Below, piece by piece: positions 8,800 to 17,680 of a stretch of 63,846 nucleotides of DNA. A model generated the notes under the pieces. It searched no databases. It had not been told where the DNA came from and worked only from the letters and a program-made list of their open reading frames with translations. Numbering within the stretch: the first letter of the stretch is position 1; every line of letters starts with the position of its first letter. The DNA is from an uncultured Anaeroplasmataceae bacterium (GTDB lineage Bacteria > Bacillota_I > Bacilli_A > Acholeplasmatales > Anaeroplasmataceae). The stretch lies in contig CAJTTN010000003.1 in assembly GCA_910579215.1 (NCBI GenBank), positions 135,350 to 199,195 of the forward strand, in the 5' to 3' direction. Both the position numbers and the translations under genes were made by a program.

Positions 8800-8973
8800 T
8801 TATTCCTGGACAACCTTTACCATATGGGCTATAGTAACGATCATACCACGAATTGCTTCATTTTCCTCTTTAGTAACTGTTTGCCCTATTTTCTTTAAAC
8901 CTAGAGCCTTAGCAGTTGCTACTTGATTTGGCTTGCGACCAATTAAGCTTTTCACTAATGTTATTTTATACAT
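8800..8973 (-). CDS. rpmD: 50S ribosomal protein L30
   Basis: 57 residues translated by hand: MYKITLVKSLIGRKPNQVAT at the N-terminus, then AKALGLKKIGQTV. Both the length and the IGRKPNQ and ALGLKKIG motifs are typical of bacterial L30. It fills the gap between rpsE and rplO, five bp after the rpsE stop. Confidence 0.96.
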   Translation of the reverse strand: MYKITLVKSLIGRKPNQVATAKALGLKKIGQTVTKEENEAIRGMIVTIAHMVKVVQE

Positions 8974-8978
8974 ATTGA

Positions 8979-9494
8979 TTACCCTAGAATTTCTTCAACT
9001 GTTTTCCCACGTCTTGCAGCAACCTGTTCAACAGTTTCTAAACTCTTTAACCCTTCTATTGTAGCTCTAACTACATTAATAGGTGTAGCTGAACCCAATG
9101 ATTTAGATAAAATATCACTAATACCTGCTAATTCAACAACAGCACGTACTGGACCACCAGCGATAACTCCAGTACCTTCACTTGCTGGTCTTAGAATAAC
9201 ACGACCTGCTCCATAAATACCAGTTACTTCATGAGGAATAGTAGTTTTTACAGTGGCAACAGTAATCATATTCTTTTTTGCACTTTCAACGGCCTTTTTA
9301 ATTGCTTCAGGTACTTCTTGAGACTTACCAGTACCAAAGCCAACACGTCCCTTTTTATCACCGATTACTACTAATGCAGCGAAACGGAAACGTCTACCGC
9401 CTTTAACAACCTTAGTTACACGATTGATTGTAACAACGCGCTCTTCAAACTCTGGTTGCTCAACTTCCTTACGTTCTTTACGATCTTGACGCAT
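8979..9494 (-). CDS. rpsE: 30S ribosomal protein S5
   Basis: 171 residues with the double-stranded-RNA-binding-like N domain (RVTKVVKGGRRFRFAALVV) and the C domain with GTGVIAGGPVRAVVELAGI. S5 affects decoding accuracy and mRNA entry. AAGGAGG precedes the ATG by nine bases. Confidence 0.98.
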   Translation of the reverse strand: MRQDRKERKEVEQPEFEERVVTINRVTKVVKGGRRFRFAALVVIGDKKGRVGFGTGKSQEVPEAIKKAVESAKKNMITVATVKTTIPHEVTGIYGAGRVILRPASEGTGVIAGGPVRAVVELAGISDILSKSLGSATPINVVRATIEGLKSLETVEQVAARRGKTVEEILG

Positions 9495-9509
9495 AAGAAT
9501 TTATCCTCC

Positions 9510-9872
9510 TTAGAATTTTAATCCTGCAGCTCTTGCTGCCTCAGCTAAAGCCTTAACACGTCCATGATATAAATAACCACCACGGTCAAAAACTACAGCC
9601 TCAATCTTTAAATCTAATGCACGCTTTGCAATTAAGGCTCCAACCTTACTTGCAGCTTCTACATTGGAACCATTTTTAACACCTGCTTCTGTATCTCTAG
9701 AAGAAGCACTGCATAATGTAATTCCTTTAGTATCATCAATAATTTGTGCATATATTTGCTTATTAGAACGAAAAACATTTAATCTTGGCTTTGTAGCTGT
9801 ACCAGATAAAGTTTGACGTAGACGTAAATGTCTTTTTTGACGATTGACATTCTTAGATACTTTATTTATCAT
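9510..9872 (-). CDS. rplR: 50S ribosomal protein L18
   Basis: 120 residues. L18 binds 5S rRNA. The motifs RLRQTLSGTATKPRLNVFRS and VVFDRGGYLYHGRVKALAEA are diagnostic. It lies between rplF and rpsE. Confidence 0.98.
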   Translation of the reverse strand: MINKVSKNVNRQKRHLRLRQTLSGTATKPRLNVFRSNKQIYAQIIDDTKGITLCSASSRDTEAGVKNGSNVEAASKVGALIAKRALDLKIEAVVFDRGGYLYHGRVKALAEAARAAGLKF

Positions 9873-9889
9873 ACTAGCACTCCTTTCTA

Positions 9890-10432
9890 CTACTTCTTAG
9901 CAGTTTTACCTTCCTTACGACGAATATGTTCATCAGAATACTTAATACCTTTTCCTTTATAAGGCTCAGGCTTACGTACCTCACGAATTTCTGCCGCAAA
10001 TTGTCCAACTAATTGCTTATCAATACCAGAAATAATAATCTGTGTATTCTTAGGTAATTCAACCTTTAATCCCTTTGGAATCTCTAATTCCACAGGATGA
10101 GAATAACCAGCAGATACAACAACCTTATTTCCTTGTAAAGCAGCACGGTAACCAACACCGTTAATTTCTAATACTTTCTTGAATCCATCAGATACACCAA
10201 CAACCATATTGTGTAATAATGCACGAGTTGTACCATGCATCATCTTCATAGTCTTTGTATCGTTTGGACGCTTAACTACACATTCGCTACCTTCTGTAGC
10301 AATTTCTAGCTCACTATTGAATTGAAAGCTTAACTCACCCTTAGGGCCTTTAACGTTGACGAAGTTTTTAGCTTGTACATCAACGGTAACACCGGCAGGT
10401 AATGTGATAGCCTTATTACCAATACGAGACAT
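9890..10432 (-). CDS. rplF: 50S ribosomal protein L6
   Basis: 180 residues with the L6 start MSRIGNKAITLPAGV and the C-terminal signature PEPYKGKGIKYSDE. L6 lies near the factor-binding site of the 50S subunit. Confidence 0.98.
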   Translation of the reverse strand: MSRIGNKAITLPAGVTVDVQAKNFVNVKGPKGELSFQFNSELEIATEGSECVVKRPNDTKTMKMMHGTTRALLHNMVVGVSDGFKKVLEINGVGYRAALQGNKVVVSAGYSHPVELEIPKGLKVELPKNTQIIISGIDKQLVGQFAAEIREVRKPEPYKGKGIKYSDEHIRRKEGKTAKK

Positions 10433-10467
10433 TTAAAACACCTCCATATTTTTTAAAAATTTAATTT

Positions 10468-10860
10468 TTACCAAACGTAAGCTAATACTTCTCCACCGAT
10501 TTTTTGCTTACGAGCTTCTTTATCTGTCATTACACCCTTTGAGGTTGAGATAATTGCAACACCTAATCCATTTAATACTCTAGGTAAATCTTCAGCTGTA
10601 GTATAAACAGGAAGACTAGGTTTAGAAATTCTCTTTAACCCACGAATTACTCGTTGGTGATCCTCTGTGTATTTCAATGTTACAGTTGTAACACTCTTAA
10701 CGTCCTTTGAAACTTTGAAATCTGCAATATAGCCTTCCTTTTTTAAAACATCCAACATAGCAGTTTTTGTTTTAGAAGATGGTACTACAACTGTTTCATG
10801 ACGCATTGCATTTGCATTCCTGATGCGGGTTAGCATATCCGCAATTGGATCTGTCATCAT
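10468..10860 (-). CDS. rpsH: 30S ribosomal protein S8
   Basis: 130 residues. S8 binds helix 21 of 16S rRNA and in other bacteria represses the spc operon. Motifs: TDPIADMLTRIRNAN at the start and the STSKGVMTDKEARKQKIGGE C-terminal signature. Two adjacent ATG codons compete; the first lies ten bases after AGGAGG and is used here. Confidence 0.98.
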   Translation of the reverse strand: MMTDPIADMLTRIRNANAMRHETVVVPSSKTKTAMLDVLKKEGYIADFKVSKDVKSVTTVTLKYTEDHQRVIRGLKRISKPSLPVYTTAEDLPRVLNGLGVAIISTSKGVMTDKEARKQKIGGEVLAYVW

Positions 10861-10886
10861 ATGAATTAATCCTCCTTATTCTTAAA

Positions 10887-11072
10887 TTACCAGCTTGCTT
10901 TTTTAACGCCTGGAATTTGTCCCTTATATGCCAATTCACGGAAACAAATACGACAAAGCTTAAACTTGCTGATTACGGCATGTGGACGTCCACAACGCTC
11001 ACAACGTGTATATGCACGTGAACTATACTTAGCTTTTCTATGATTCTTAACAACCATTGATGTTTTTGCCAT
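10887..11072 (-). CDS. rpsN: 30S ribosomal protein S14, zinc form (type Z)
   Basis: 61 residues with two CxxC pairs, CERCGRPH and CRICFRELA, the zinc-binding short form of S14. The alternative zinc-free form is about 89-101 residues. It lies between rplE and rpsH. Confidence 0.98.
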   Translation of the reverse strand: MAKTSMVVKNHRKAKYSSRAYTRCERCGRPHAVISKFKLCRICFRELAYKGQIPGVKKASW

Positions 11073-11090
11073 AGTCTATTATATCCTCTC

Positions 11091-11630
11091 TTACTTTCTA
11101 AAAGGCATACCCATTAACTGTAATAAAGTACGGCCTTCCTCATCTGTTTTAGCTGTAGTAACGATAACGATATCCATACCACGAACCTTCTTAATCTTAT
11201 CAAAATTAATCTCTGGGAAAATCAATTGTTCTTTAACACCTAGAGTATAATTTCCACGACCATCAAAGCTATTACCATTAATACCATGGAAATCACGTAC
11301 ACGAGGTAATGCAATAGACACTAATTTATCTAAGAATTGATACATTCTTTCTCCTCTTAGCGTAACCTTACATCCAATAGGCATACCCTCACGAAGCTTA
11401 AAGTTGGCAATAGAATGCTTTGCTTTAGTGATAATTGGCTTTTGTCCAGAAATTTGAGTTAGCTCCTCAACTGCATCATCTAATACCTTAGAATTTGCAA
11501 CTGCATCGCCAACTCCCATATTGATAACGATTTTTTCAACCTTTGGAATTTGCATAGAAGACTTGTATGAGAATTTTTTTGCTAATTCTGGCTTAACAGA
11601 ATTTTGGTATTTTTCTTGTAAACGATTCAC
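11091..11630 (-). CDS. rplE: 50S ribosomal protein L5
   Basis: 179 residues. L5 binds 5S rRNA and contacts the P-site tRNA. Motifs: VEKIVINMGVGDA, RDFHGINGNSFDGRGNY and the terminal GMPFRK. The start is a GTG (11628-11630) nine bases after AGGAGG. Confidence 0.97.
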   Translation of the reverse strand: MNRLQEKYQNSVKPELAKKFSYKSSMQIPKVEKIVINMGVGDAVANSKVLDDAVEELTQISGQKPIITKAKHSIANFKLREGMPIGCKVTLRGERMYQFLDKLVSIALPRVRDFHGINGNSFDGRGNYTLGVKEQLIFPEINFDKIKKVRGMDIVIVTTAKTDEEGRTLLQLMGMPFRK

Positions 11631-11643
11631 CCTTAGCTACCTC

Positions 11644-11985
11644 CTACTTAAATTCATAATCAGATTTCTTTGAAACTCTGATTTTTTTACCGTTTTCATC
11701 AATCTTAATTCCAACACGTGTAGGCTTATTTACCTTTGGATCTAATAGCATTACATTAGAAGCATCAATAGGGGCTTCCATTTCTACTTTGCCTCCATTT
11801 TGATTAGCCTGTGTAGGCTTTTGGTGCTTTGTAACCTTGTTTACACCCTCAACAACCACACGATTGGTTTTAGGATAAACCTTTAATACCTTACCAGTAG
11901 TAGGTACGCGGTTTCCTTTTTTGTCTTTTGTAAATTTATCTTTACCAGCAATGACAACTACTGTATCTCCAGTTTTAATTTGCAT
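11644..11985 (-). CDS. rplX: 50S ribosomal protein L24
   Basis: 113 residues with a KOW motif at the N-terminus (KTGDTVVVIAGKDK) and TGKVLKVYPKTNRVVVEGVN. L24 starts assembly of the 50S subunit. A KGNRVPT insertion in the first loop slightly enlarges the KOW region. Confidence 0.97.
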   Translation of the reverse strand: MQIKTGDTVVVIAGKDKFTKDKKGNRVPTTGKVLKVYPKTNRVVVEGVNKVTKHQKPTQANQNGGKVEMEAPIDASNVMLLDPKVNKPTRVGIKIDENGKKIRVSKKSDYEFK

Positions 11986-12000
11986 TGAATGTGCACCTCC

Positions 12001-12369
12001 TTATAGTACTTCGGGTGCTAAAGATATGATTTTCATATAATCCTTATCACGTAATTCTCTAGCAACTGGTCCGAAAATACGAGTTCCACGTGGGGTTTTA
12101 TCCTCACGAATAATAACAGCTGCATTTTCATCAAATTTGATATATGAGCCATCATTTCTTCTTAAGCCGGCTTTTGTACGTACAATAACCGCCTTAACAA
12201 CATCACCTTTTTTTACAGCACCATTTGGAGCTGCAGATTTAACAGAACAAACAACGATATCCCCAACATTTGCATATCGATGTAATGCTCCACCTAATAC
12301 TTTAATAATTAATAATTCACGAGCGCCGCTATTATCAGCAACCGCTAATCTAGTTTCTTGTTGAACCAT
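12001..12369 (-). CDS. rplN: 50S ribosomal protein L14
   Basis: 122 residues, starting MVQQETRLAVADNSGARELL and including GTRIFGPVARELRDKDYMKI. L14 forms bridges with 16S rRNA and is a binding platform for silencing factors. Length is exactly typical. Confidence 0.98.
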   Translation of the reverse strand: MVQQETRLAVADNSGARELLIIKVLGGALHRYANVGDIVVCSVKSAAPNGAVKKGDVVKAVIVRTKAGLRRNDGSYIKFDENAAVIIREDKTPRGTRIFGPVARELRDKDYMKIISLAPEVL

Positions 12370-12397
12370 GTTAGTACCTCCTTTCAGGACCCGATAA

Positions 12398-12658
12398 TTA
12401 AATAGTTTCCTTAGCCTTAACTACCTCAACCAATGTATAACATACAGTTTTTGATAGTGGTCTAGTCTCCATGAAACGAACAACATCTCCAACATGAGCA
12501 GTGTTGTTCTCATCATGTACATGAAACTTATGTGACTTCTTTACACGCTTTTTATAAAGCTTTGCTACACCAAAAGTATCAACAGTTACAACAATTGTTT
12601 TCTCCATTTTATCAGAAACTACAGTTCCTGTAAAATATTTACGATTTTTACGTTCCAT
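12398..12658 (-). CDS. rpsQ: 30S ribosomal protein S17
   Basis: 86 residues with an OB fold: TGTVVSDKMEKTIVVTVD followed by HDENNTAHVGDVVRFMETRP and LSKTVCYTLVEVV. S17 is a primary 16S rRNA binder. Confidence 0.98.
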   Translation of the reverse strand: MERKNRKYFTGTVVSDKMEKTIVVTVDTFGVAKLYKKRVKKSHKFHVHDENNTAHVGDVVRFMETRPLSKTVCYTLVEVVKAKETI

Positions 12659-12669
12659 GCTGTATCCTC

Positions 12670-12930
12670 CTATTCTGCCTCATTGCTAGCTTCAACAGTT
12701 TTCTTAGCACGAGTTCTCTTCTTAGGAGCTTCCTCTTCAAGATTATAAGAACCTTCTGTTAAAATGGTCTTCATTCTAGCAATATCTCTTTTTACTTCAC
12801 CCATACGAGCAGGCTTTTGTAGATTTCCTAGAGCGGCTTGAAACTTAAGATTAAATAATTCTTCTTTTAAATCAACAATTTTCTTTTCAATTTGTTTCTT
12901 TGTTAGCTTACGAATATCTTGTGCTTTCAT
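12670..12930 (-). CDS. rpmC: 50S ribosomal protein L29 with a C-terminal tail
   Basis: 86 residues, about 20 longer than most L29 proteins (around 65). The normal part ends near residue 65; the tail is rich in lysine, alanine and glutamate (PKKRTRAKKTVEASNEAE). L29 lies by the exit tunnel and docks trigger factor and SRP, so a tail there would be exposed. The ATG overlaps the rplP stop (TAATG), indicating coupled translation. Confidence 0.96.
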   Translation of the reverse strand: MKAQDIRKLTKKQIEKKIVDLKEELFNLKFQAALGNLQKPARMGEVKRDIARMKTILTEGSYNLEEEAPKKRTRAKKTVEASNEAE

Positions 12931-13352
12931 TATTGCTCGTCACCTACTTTTTTAACAATTTTAGTTGAACAAGGTAATTTATGAGATGCTAAACGTAAAG
13001 CCTCACGTGCTACATCCTCAGCTACTCCTGCAACCTCAAATAAAATTAATCCTTCTTTAACTACAGCTACCCAAGTTTCAGGAGCACCCTTACCAGAACC
13101 CATACGTACTGCTAGAGGCTTCTTAGTTTTAGATAGATGAGGGAATACTTTAATCCATACCTGTCCTTGACGGTTCATATGACGAGTAATAGCGATACGG
13201 GCTGCTTCAATCTGATGATTCGTTAACCAGCATCCTTCTGTAGCTAATAGACCGAATTCACCAAAAGCAATTTCAGTTCCACCCTTAGCCTTTCTACCCT
13301 TATAATAAACTCTATGAGGACGACGATATTTCACTCTCTTAGGTATTAACAT
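12930..13352 (-). CDS. rplP: 50S ribosomal protein L16
   Basis: 140 residues starting MLIPKRVKYRRPHR, with the signature RMGSGKGAPETWVAVVK. L16 organises the A-site region of the 50S subunit. It ends on the first base of the rpmC start and begins 2 bp after rpsC. Confidence 0.98.
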   Translation of the reverse strand: MLIPKRVKYRRPHRVYYKGRKAKGGTEIAFGEFGLLATEGCWLTNHQIEAARIAITRHMNRQGQVWIKVFPHLSKTKKPLAVRMGSGKGAPETWVAVVKEGLILFEVAGVAEDVAREALRLASHKLPCSTKIVKKVGDEQ

Positions 13353-13354
13353 AT

Positions 13355-14101
13355 TTATTTACCTCCTTTAGAGCTATTCTCTTTTGCTTCCTTATTCTGT
13401 GGCTTTTTTGTAGGTCTAGCTGGACGAGCAGGTCTCTTTTCTGTAAGACTTCTAGGAGCCATTTCGAAAATTTCACCCTTATAAATCCAAACTTTAACAC
13501 CTAATTTACCATAAGTAGTATGTGCCTCAGCCACTGCATAATCAACATCTGCACGTAAGGTTTGAAGAGGAACCTGTCCCTCGTTATATCCTTCACTACG
13601 TGCCATTTCTGCGCCACCTAGGCGACCAGAAATTAATGTTTTAGCACCTTTAGCTCCAGCCTTTAAAGCTCTTTGAATAGCAACCTTTTGAACACGGCGG
13701 AATGAAGCACGTGCCTCTAGCTGCTCAGCAATAGATTTTGCTACTAATGTTGCATCTAATTCAGGCTTTTTAATTTCAACAACATTTAAAATAATTTCTT
13801 TCTTTGTCATGAATACTAATTCTTTAACAACCTTGTTTTTAGTTTCAGCCTCATGACCTATAACAACACCAGGCTTACCTGTGTGTAATGTAATCTTAAC
13901 ACGATCCTTATTCGTTCCCTTTAAACGCTCAATAATAACACGTGAGATTGCAGCTTTCTTATAAACTGTATTTAAATATTCACGAATCTTTAAATCTTCA
14001 ATTAAAAGATCTGCAACATCAGTCTTTGATGCATACCATGCAGCATCCCAATCACGGTTAATACCAACACGTAAACCCGTAGGACTTACCTTTTGACCCA
14101 T
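13355..14101 (-). CDS. rpsC: 30S ribosomal protein S3
   Basis: 248 residues. It has the MGQKVSPTGLRVG start, a KH domain with GKPGVVIG, and the C domain with ISGRLGGAEMARSE. S3 forms the mRNA entry helicase with S4 and S5. The C-terminal tail, rich in R, P and K, makes it roughly 30 residues longer than the B. subtilis protein. Confidence 0.98.
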   Translation of the reverse strand: MGQKVSPTGLRVGINRDWDAAWYASKTDVADLLIEDLKIREYLNTVYKKAAISRVIIERLKGTNKDRVKITLHTGKPGVVIGHEAETKNKVVKELVFMTKKEIILNVVEIKKPELDATLVAKSIAEQLEARASFRRVQKVAIQRALKAGAKGAKTLISGRLGGAEMARSEGYNEGQVPLQTLRADVDYAVAEAHTTYGKLGVKVWIYKGEIFEMAPRSLTEKRPARPARPTKKPQNKEAKENSSKGGK

Positions 14102-14113
14102 GTGATTTCCTCC

Positions 14114-14455
14114 TTACTTGCTTTCTTTTTCAGCTACGATAACTGTAATATGACAAGTTCTTTTCTGAATAACGTCTCCTCTACCTTTTGCACGAGGTAA
14201 CATTCTTTTCATTCTCACACCGTCATTAACGTATGCTGTTTTAACATATAGATTACTTGAATCCATATTGTAATTGTGTTCTGCATTAGCACATGCAGAA
14301 TTTAACACCTTTAGTACCACTTCACAAGCTTGCTTATTTGTTAGCTTTAAGATAGCCTTTGCTTCAGCTACATCCTTATTACGGATTAAATCTACAACTA
14401 GACGAGCCTTACGTGGAGTGATACGAATTGTATTAGCAATTGCTCTTGCTTCCAT
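14114..14455 (-). CDS. rplV: 50S ribosomal protein L22
   Basis: 113 residues. Motifs: RITPRKARLVVDLIRNK and the C-terminal MLPRAKGRGDVIQKRTCHI. Its long loop lines the exit tunnel and is a site of macrolide resistance mutations in other bacteria. Confidence 0.98.
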   Translation of the reverse strand: MEARAIANTIRITPRKARLVVDLIRNKDVAEAKAILKLTNKQACEVVLKVLNSACANAEHNYNMDSSNLYVKTAYVNDGVRMKRMLPRAKGRGDVIQKRTCHITVIVAEKESK

Positions 14456-14475
14456 TTTAATTCTTCTCCTTTAGA

Positions 14476-14754
14476 CTATTTCTTTGCTTTCTTATCATCT
14501 GCACCATGTCCGCGGTAAGTTCTTGTAGGAGCAAATTCACCTAATTTGTGACCTACCATATCTTCTGTAACATAAACAGGAACATGTTCACGACCATTAT
14601 AAACTGCAATGGTATAACCAATAAATGCAGGGAATATTGTTGATCTACGAGACCAAGTTTGAATTACTTTCTTTTCACGGCTATCCTTTTGCGCTTCAAT
14701 CTTTTTCATTAAATGATCATCGCAGAAAGGGCCTTTTTTAATTGAACGAGCCAT
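14476..14754 (-). CDS. rpsS: 30S ribosomal protein S19
   Basis: 92 residues with MARSIKKGPFCDDHLMKKIE, the TWSRRSTIFPAFIGYTIAVY core and the KLGEFAPTRTYRGH end. S19 lies in the 30S head with S13. Confidence 0.98.
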   Translation of the reverse strand: MARSIKKGPFCDDHLMKKIEAQKDSREKKVIQTWSRRSTIFPAFIGYTIAVYNGREHVPVYVTEDMVGHKLGEFAPTRTYRGHGADDKKAKK

Positions 14755-14772
14755 AATAACATTTCCTCCTTA

Positions 14773-15606
14773 TTACTTATCGTTTCTTCTACGTACGATT
14801 AGCTTAGTAGAAGCCTTTTTCTTATTTCTAGTCTTTAAACCAAGTGCTGGTTTACCCCAAGGAGTAACAGGTGTAGGTCGGCCAATTGGACATTTACCTT
14901 CTCCTCCTCCATGAGGGTGATCATTAGGGTTCATAACTGAACCACGTACCTCTGGACGTAAGCCCATATGACGTGCTTTACCAGCCTTACCGATTCTAAC
15001 CAATTCATGAGATTCATTACCAACCTCACCAATTGTTGCCTTACAAGTAGCTAAAATCTTACGAACCTCACCACTGCCAAGACGTACTAATACATATTTA
15101 TCTGCACGTCCTAAAATTTGAGCAGAAACTCCTGCACTTCTAGCAAGCTGTCCACCCTTTCCAGGATGTAACTCAATATTATGAATTAAGCTACCAACTG
15201 GAATTTCATTGATTACCAATGCATTACCTGGCTTAATATCTACACCACTACCAGACTGTAAGGTTTCACCAACCTGTAATCCTTTAGGTGCTAAGATATA
15301 TCTTTTTTCACCATCTGCATAAGCTAATAATGCTATATTAGCACTTCTATTTGGATCGTATTCAATAGTTTTAACCTTTGCAGGAACACCATCTTTATTT
15401 CTTTTGAAATCTATAATACGATATTTTTGTCTATTTCCGCCACCCTGATGACGAACTGTAATTTTTCCTGAATTGTTACGGCCACCCTTTTTATTCTTAG
15501 GAGCTAATAATGATTTTTCAGGAGTATCTGTTGTAATTTCATCAAAGGTTAATACAGACATATTACGTCTACCATTTGATGTTGGCTTATATTTTCTAAC
15601 TGCCAT
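14773..15606 (-). CDS. rplB: 50S ribosomal protein L2
   Basis: 277 residues. The essential peptidyl-transferase-proximal segment SVMNPNDHPHGGGEGK is intact, with the histidine implicated in activity, and GRPTPVTPWGKPALG follows. Normal length and start (MAVRKYKPTSNGRRN). Confidence 0.99.
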   Translation of the reverse strand: MAVRKYKPTSNGRRNMSVLTFDEITTDTPEKSLLAPKNKKGGRNNSGKITVRHQGGGNRQKYRIIDFKRNKDGVPAKVKTIEYDPNRSANIALLAYADGEKRYILAPKGLQVGETLQSGSGVDIKPGNALVINEIPVGSLIHNIELHPGKGGQLARSAGVSAQILGRADKYVLVRLGSGEVRKILATCKATIGEVGNESHELVRIGKAGKARHMGLRPEVRGSVMNPNDHPHGGGEGKCPIGRPTPVTPWGKPALGLKTRNKKKASTKLIVRRRNDK

Positions 15607-15626
15607 GTTAATAATTTCCTCCTAAA

Positions 15627-15914
15627 TTAGATTTCGAAGGCGTCAATCTTATTATCCTTAGCTAATTTACAGATAGCCTTTTTGTATGCAGGAGCATATC
15701 CCTCATACTTACCTACCTTTTTACGCTTAGGTAATACGTTGATTGTATTTACGCTTTCAACCTTTACTTTAAATATCTCTTCAACAGCATTTTTAATTTC
15801 TATTTTATTTGCACTCTTAGCAACCTTAAAAGTATACTTATTGAATTGCTCTTTTAATGCCATTGTTTTTTCAGTAATGATTGGACCTTGAATAATATCA
15901 AATGCTTTTGTCAT
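15627..15914 (-). CDS. rplW: 50S ribosomal protein L23
   Basis: 95 residues. It has the IITEKTM motif and the VNTINVLPKRKKVGKYEGY C-terminal half. L23 is the docking site for trigger factor and SRP at the tunnel exit. One base separates its start from the rplD stop. Confidence 0.97.
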   Translation of the reverse strand: MTKAFDIIQGPIITEKTMALKEQFNKYTFKVAKSANKIEIKNAVEEIFKVKVESVNTINVLPKRKKVGKYEGYAPAYKKAICKLAKDNKIDAFEI

Positions 15915-15915
15915 A

Positions 15916-16545
15916 TTACTTCAATTCCTCCTCATAATAAGCTACTGCACCAGCGGTTAATACCATCTTATCATAGCATAAGATTTCATAAACGCTTGCA
16001 TTATCTACTGGTGTAAGGAATACACCTGGAATATTTCTAGCAGATAGTACAGCTTGTTCTGTTAATTCCTCACGAGTGCAAACAACCATTGCTTTGCCCT
16101 CTACCTTAATATCATTTAAGAACTTTAAGAAATTCTTAGTTTTAACCTCTTCAAATTTGATTGCATCAACAGCAACCATTTTTTCTTCCTTTACCTTATA
16201 AGATAAAACTGATTTTAATCCTAATTGCTTAACCTTCTTATTTAACTTAAAAGCATAGCTTCTTGGAGTTGGTCCAAATACAACTCCACCACCACGCCAT
16301 TGTGGAGCACGAATAGATCCTTGACGAGCACGTCCAGTTCCCTTTTGTCTCCAAGGCTTACGTCCACCGCCACGAACTTCGCTACGGCCCTTAGTGTCAT
16401 GTGTTCCTTGACGCATAGCTGCTCTTTGACAGTTTACAACATCATATATTACTTGACGATTAGGTTCAATTCCGAAGATTTCATCGCTTAATTTTAAATT
16501 TTTAATCTTTTCTCCAGATTGATTTAATAATGCTATAGTTGGCAT
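15916..16545 (-). CDS. rplD: 50S ribosomal protein L4
   Basis: 209 residues with the tunnel loop motif GGGRKPWRQKGTGRARQGS and GGVVFGPTPRSY. In E. coli, L4 also represses its own S10 operon by binding the leader; whether it does so here is unknown, but a structured leader precedes rpsJ in this window. Confidence 0.98.
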   Translation of the reverse strand: MPTIALLNQSGEKIKNLKLSDEIFGIEPNRQVIYDVVNCQRAAMRQGTHDTKGRSEVRGGGRKPWRQKGTGRARQGSIRAPQWRGGGVVFGPTPRSYAFKLNKKVKQLGLKSVLSYKVKEEKMVAVDAIKFEEVKTKNFLKFLNDIKVEGKAMVVCTREELTEQAVLSARNIPGVFLTPVDNASVYEILCYDKMVLTAGAVAYYEEELK

Positions 16546-16559
16546 AATAAATCTCCTTT

Positions 16560-17201
16560 CTAATTCGCTTTTACAGCTGTCTTGATCATTACTAAACCCT
16601 TCTTAGGTCCTGGTACATTACCACGAACTAAGATTAAGTCTCTTTCTGTATCAACAGCAGCAATTACTAAATTTTGTAATGTTACAGTTTCATGTCCCAT
16701 ATGACCAGGCATTTTCTTACCCTTCATATTACCCTTAATTGGACCCATTGAACCAACAATACGATGACATGCTGATGTACCATGACTCATTCTTAAACGA
16801 GAGTGGTTATAACGCTTAATAGTGCCTGCAAAGCCTTTACCCTTTGAAGTTCCAGTAACGTCTACTACATCACCTGCAGCAAATATATCACACTTTATTT
16901 CTTGGCCTACATTGTAAGATAGTAACTCATTTCCTTGTGCTTCTGAGAAACGGAATTCTCTTATGAAGCGCTTAGGAGCAGTGTTAGCCTTAGCAACGTG
17001 GCCCTGTTCAGGTTTGTTAGATAATTTTTCTCTCTTATCGCAAAAACCAACTTGAACAGCTACATATCCATCATTTTCAACTGTCTTTTGCTGTAAAACA
17101 ACATTTGCAGTTGCATCAATGATGGTCACTGGAATTAAATTTCCAGCTGCATCGAAAATTTGAGTCATGCCCAATTTTCTACCTAAGATTCCCTTAGCCA
17201 T
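16560..17201 (-). CDS. rplC: 50S ribosomal protein L3
   Basis: 213 residues, starting MAKGILGRKLGMTQIFD, with HSRLRMSHGTSACHRIVGSM and MKGKKMPGHMG in the loop that reaches the peptidyl transferase centre. It follows rpsJ by 35 bp. Confidence 0.98.
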   Translation of the reverse strand: MAKGILGRKLGMTQIFDAAGNLIPVTIIDATANVVLQQKTVENDGYVAVQVGFCDKREKLSNKPEQGHVAKANTAPKRFIREFRFSEAQGNELLSYNVGQEIKCDIFAAGDVVDVTGTSKGKGFAGTIKRYNHSRLRMSHGTSACHRIVGSMGPIKGNMKGKKMPGHMGHETVTLQNLVIAAVDTERDLILVRGNVPGPKKGLVMIKTAVKAN

Positions 17202-17236
17202 TGAAATTTTTCCTCTTTTCTTTCTTTATTTCTTTT

Positions 17237-17542
17237 TTACTTTAATACGATATCAATACCAGAAGGTAAGTCAATGTGCATTAAAGCATCAATAGTTTGT
17301 GGAGTTGGATCCACAATTTCGATTAATCTCTTATGAGTTCTACGTTCAAATTGTTCACGTGAATCCTTGTTTACGTGTGGAGAACGTAAAATTGTAAAGA
17401 TTTCCTTTTCAGTTGGTAGAGGTACTGGACCATTTACCTTTGAACCTGTCTTCTTTACGCTATCAACAATTTTCTTTGCTGATAAATCTAATAATCTGTG
17501 ATCATAAGATTTTAAACGAATTCTAATTTTTGATTTTGCCAT
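17237..17542 (-). CDS. rpsJ: 30S ribosomal protein S10 (NusE)
   Basis: 101 residues with KIRIRLKSYDHRLLDLSA and the HVNKDSREQFERRTHKRLI segment. S10 lies in the 30S head and links to NusG/NusB in transcription-translation coupling. It is the first gene of the ribosomal cluster and is read from the promoter at 17681-17709. Confidence 0.98.
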   Translation of the reverse strand: MAKSKIRIRLKSYDHRLLDLSAKKIVDSVKKTGSKVNGPVPLPTEKEIFTILRSPHVNKDSREQFERRTHKRLIEIVDPTPQTIDALMHIDLPSGIDIVLK

Positions 17543-17674
17543 TTTTTAAACTCCTTTCGCCTATAATCTGTGTATAGACTTGCTCCATGAGAAAACCCGA
17601 CGCATTGCAATGACAACGCTCTTCAGTGTGTCGGCAACCTCCCACTTCACAGCTAATATGCTTACACGATAAGC
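17543..17674 (-). other. S10 operon 5' leader, possibly a regulatory RNA
   Basis: About 130 nt lie between the predicted start of transcription and the rpsJ ATG, with no reading frame. The leader has a GTGGGAGGTTGCC segment, a stem CCGAC/GTCGG (17630-17634 with 17597-17601) enclosing the palindrome CATTGCAATG, and a CATGGAGCAAGTCTATAC segment before the ribosome binding site. Ribosomal operons are commonly controlled by leader binding of their own proteins; this one looks structured, but I cannot assign it to a known leader class. Confidence 0.45.
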
Positions 17675-17680
17675 TTTTCT

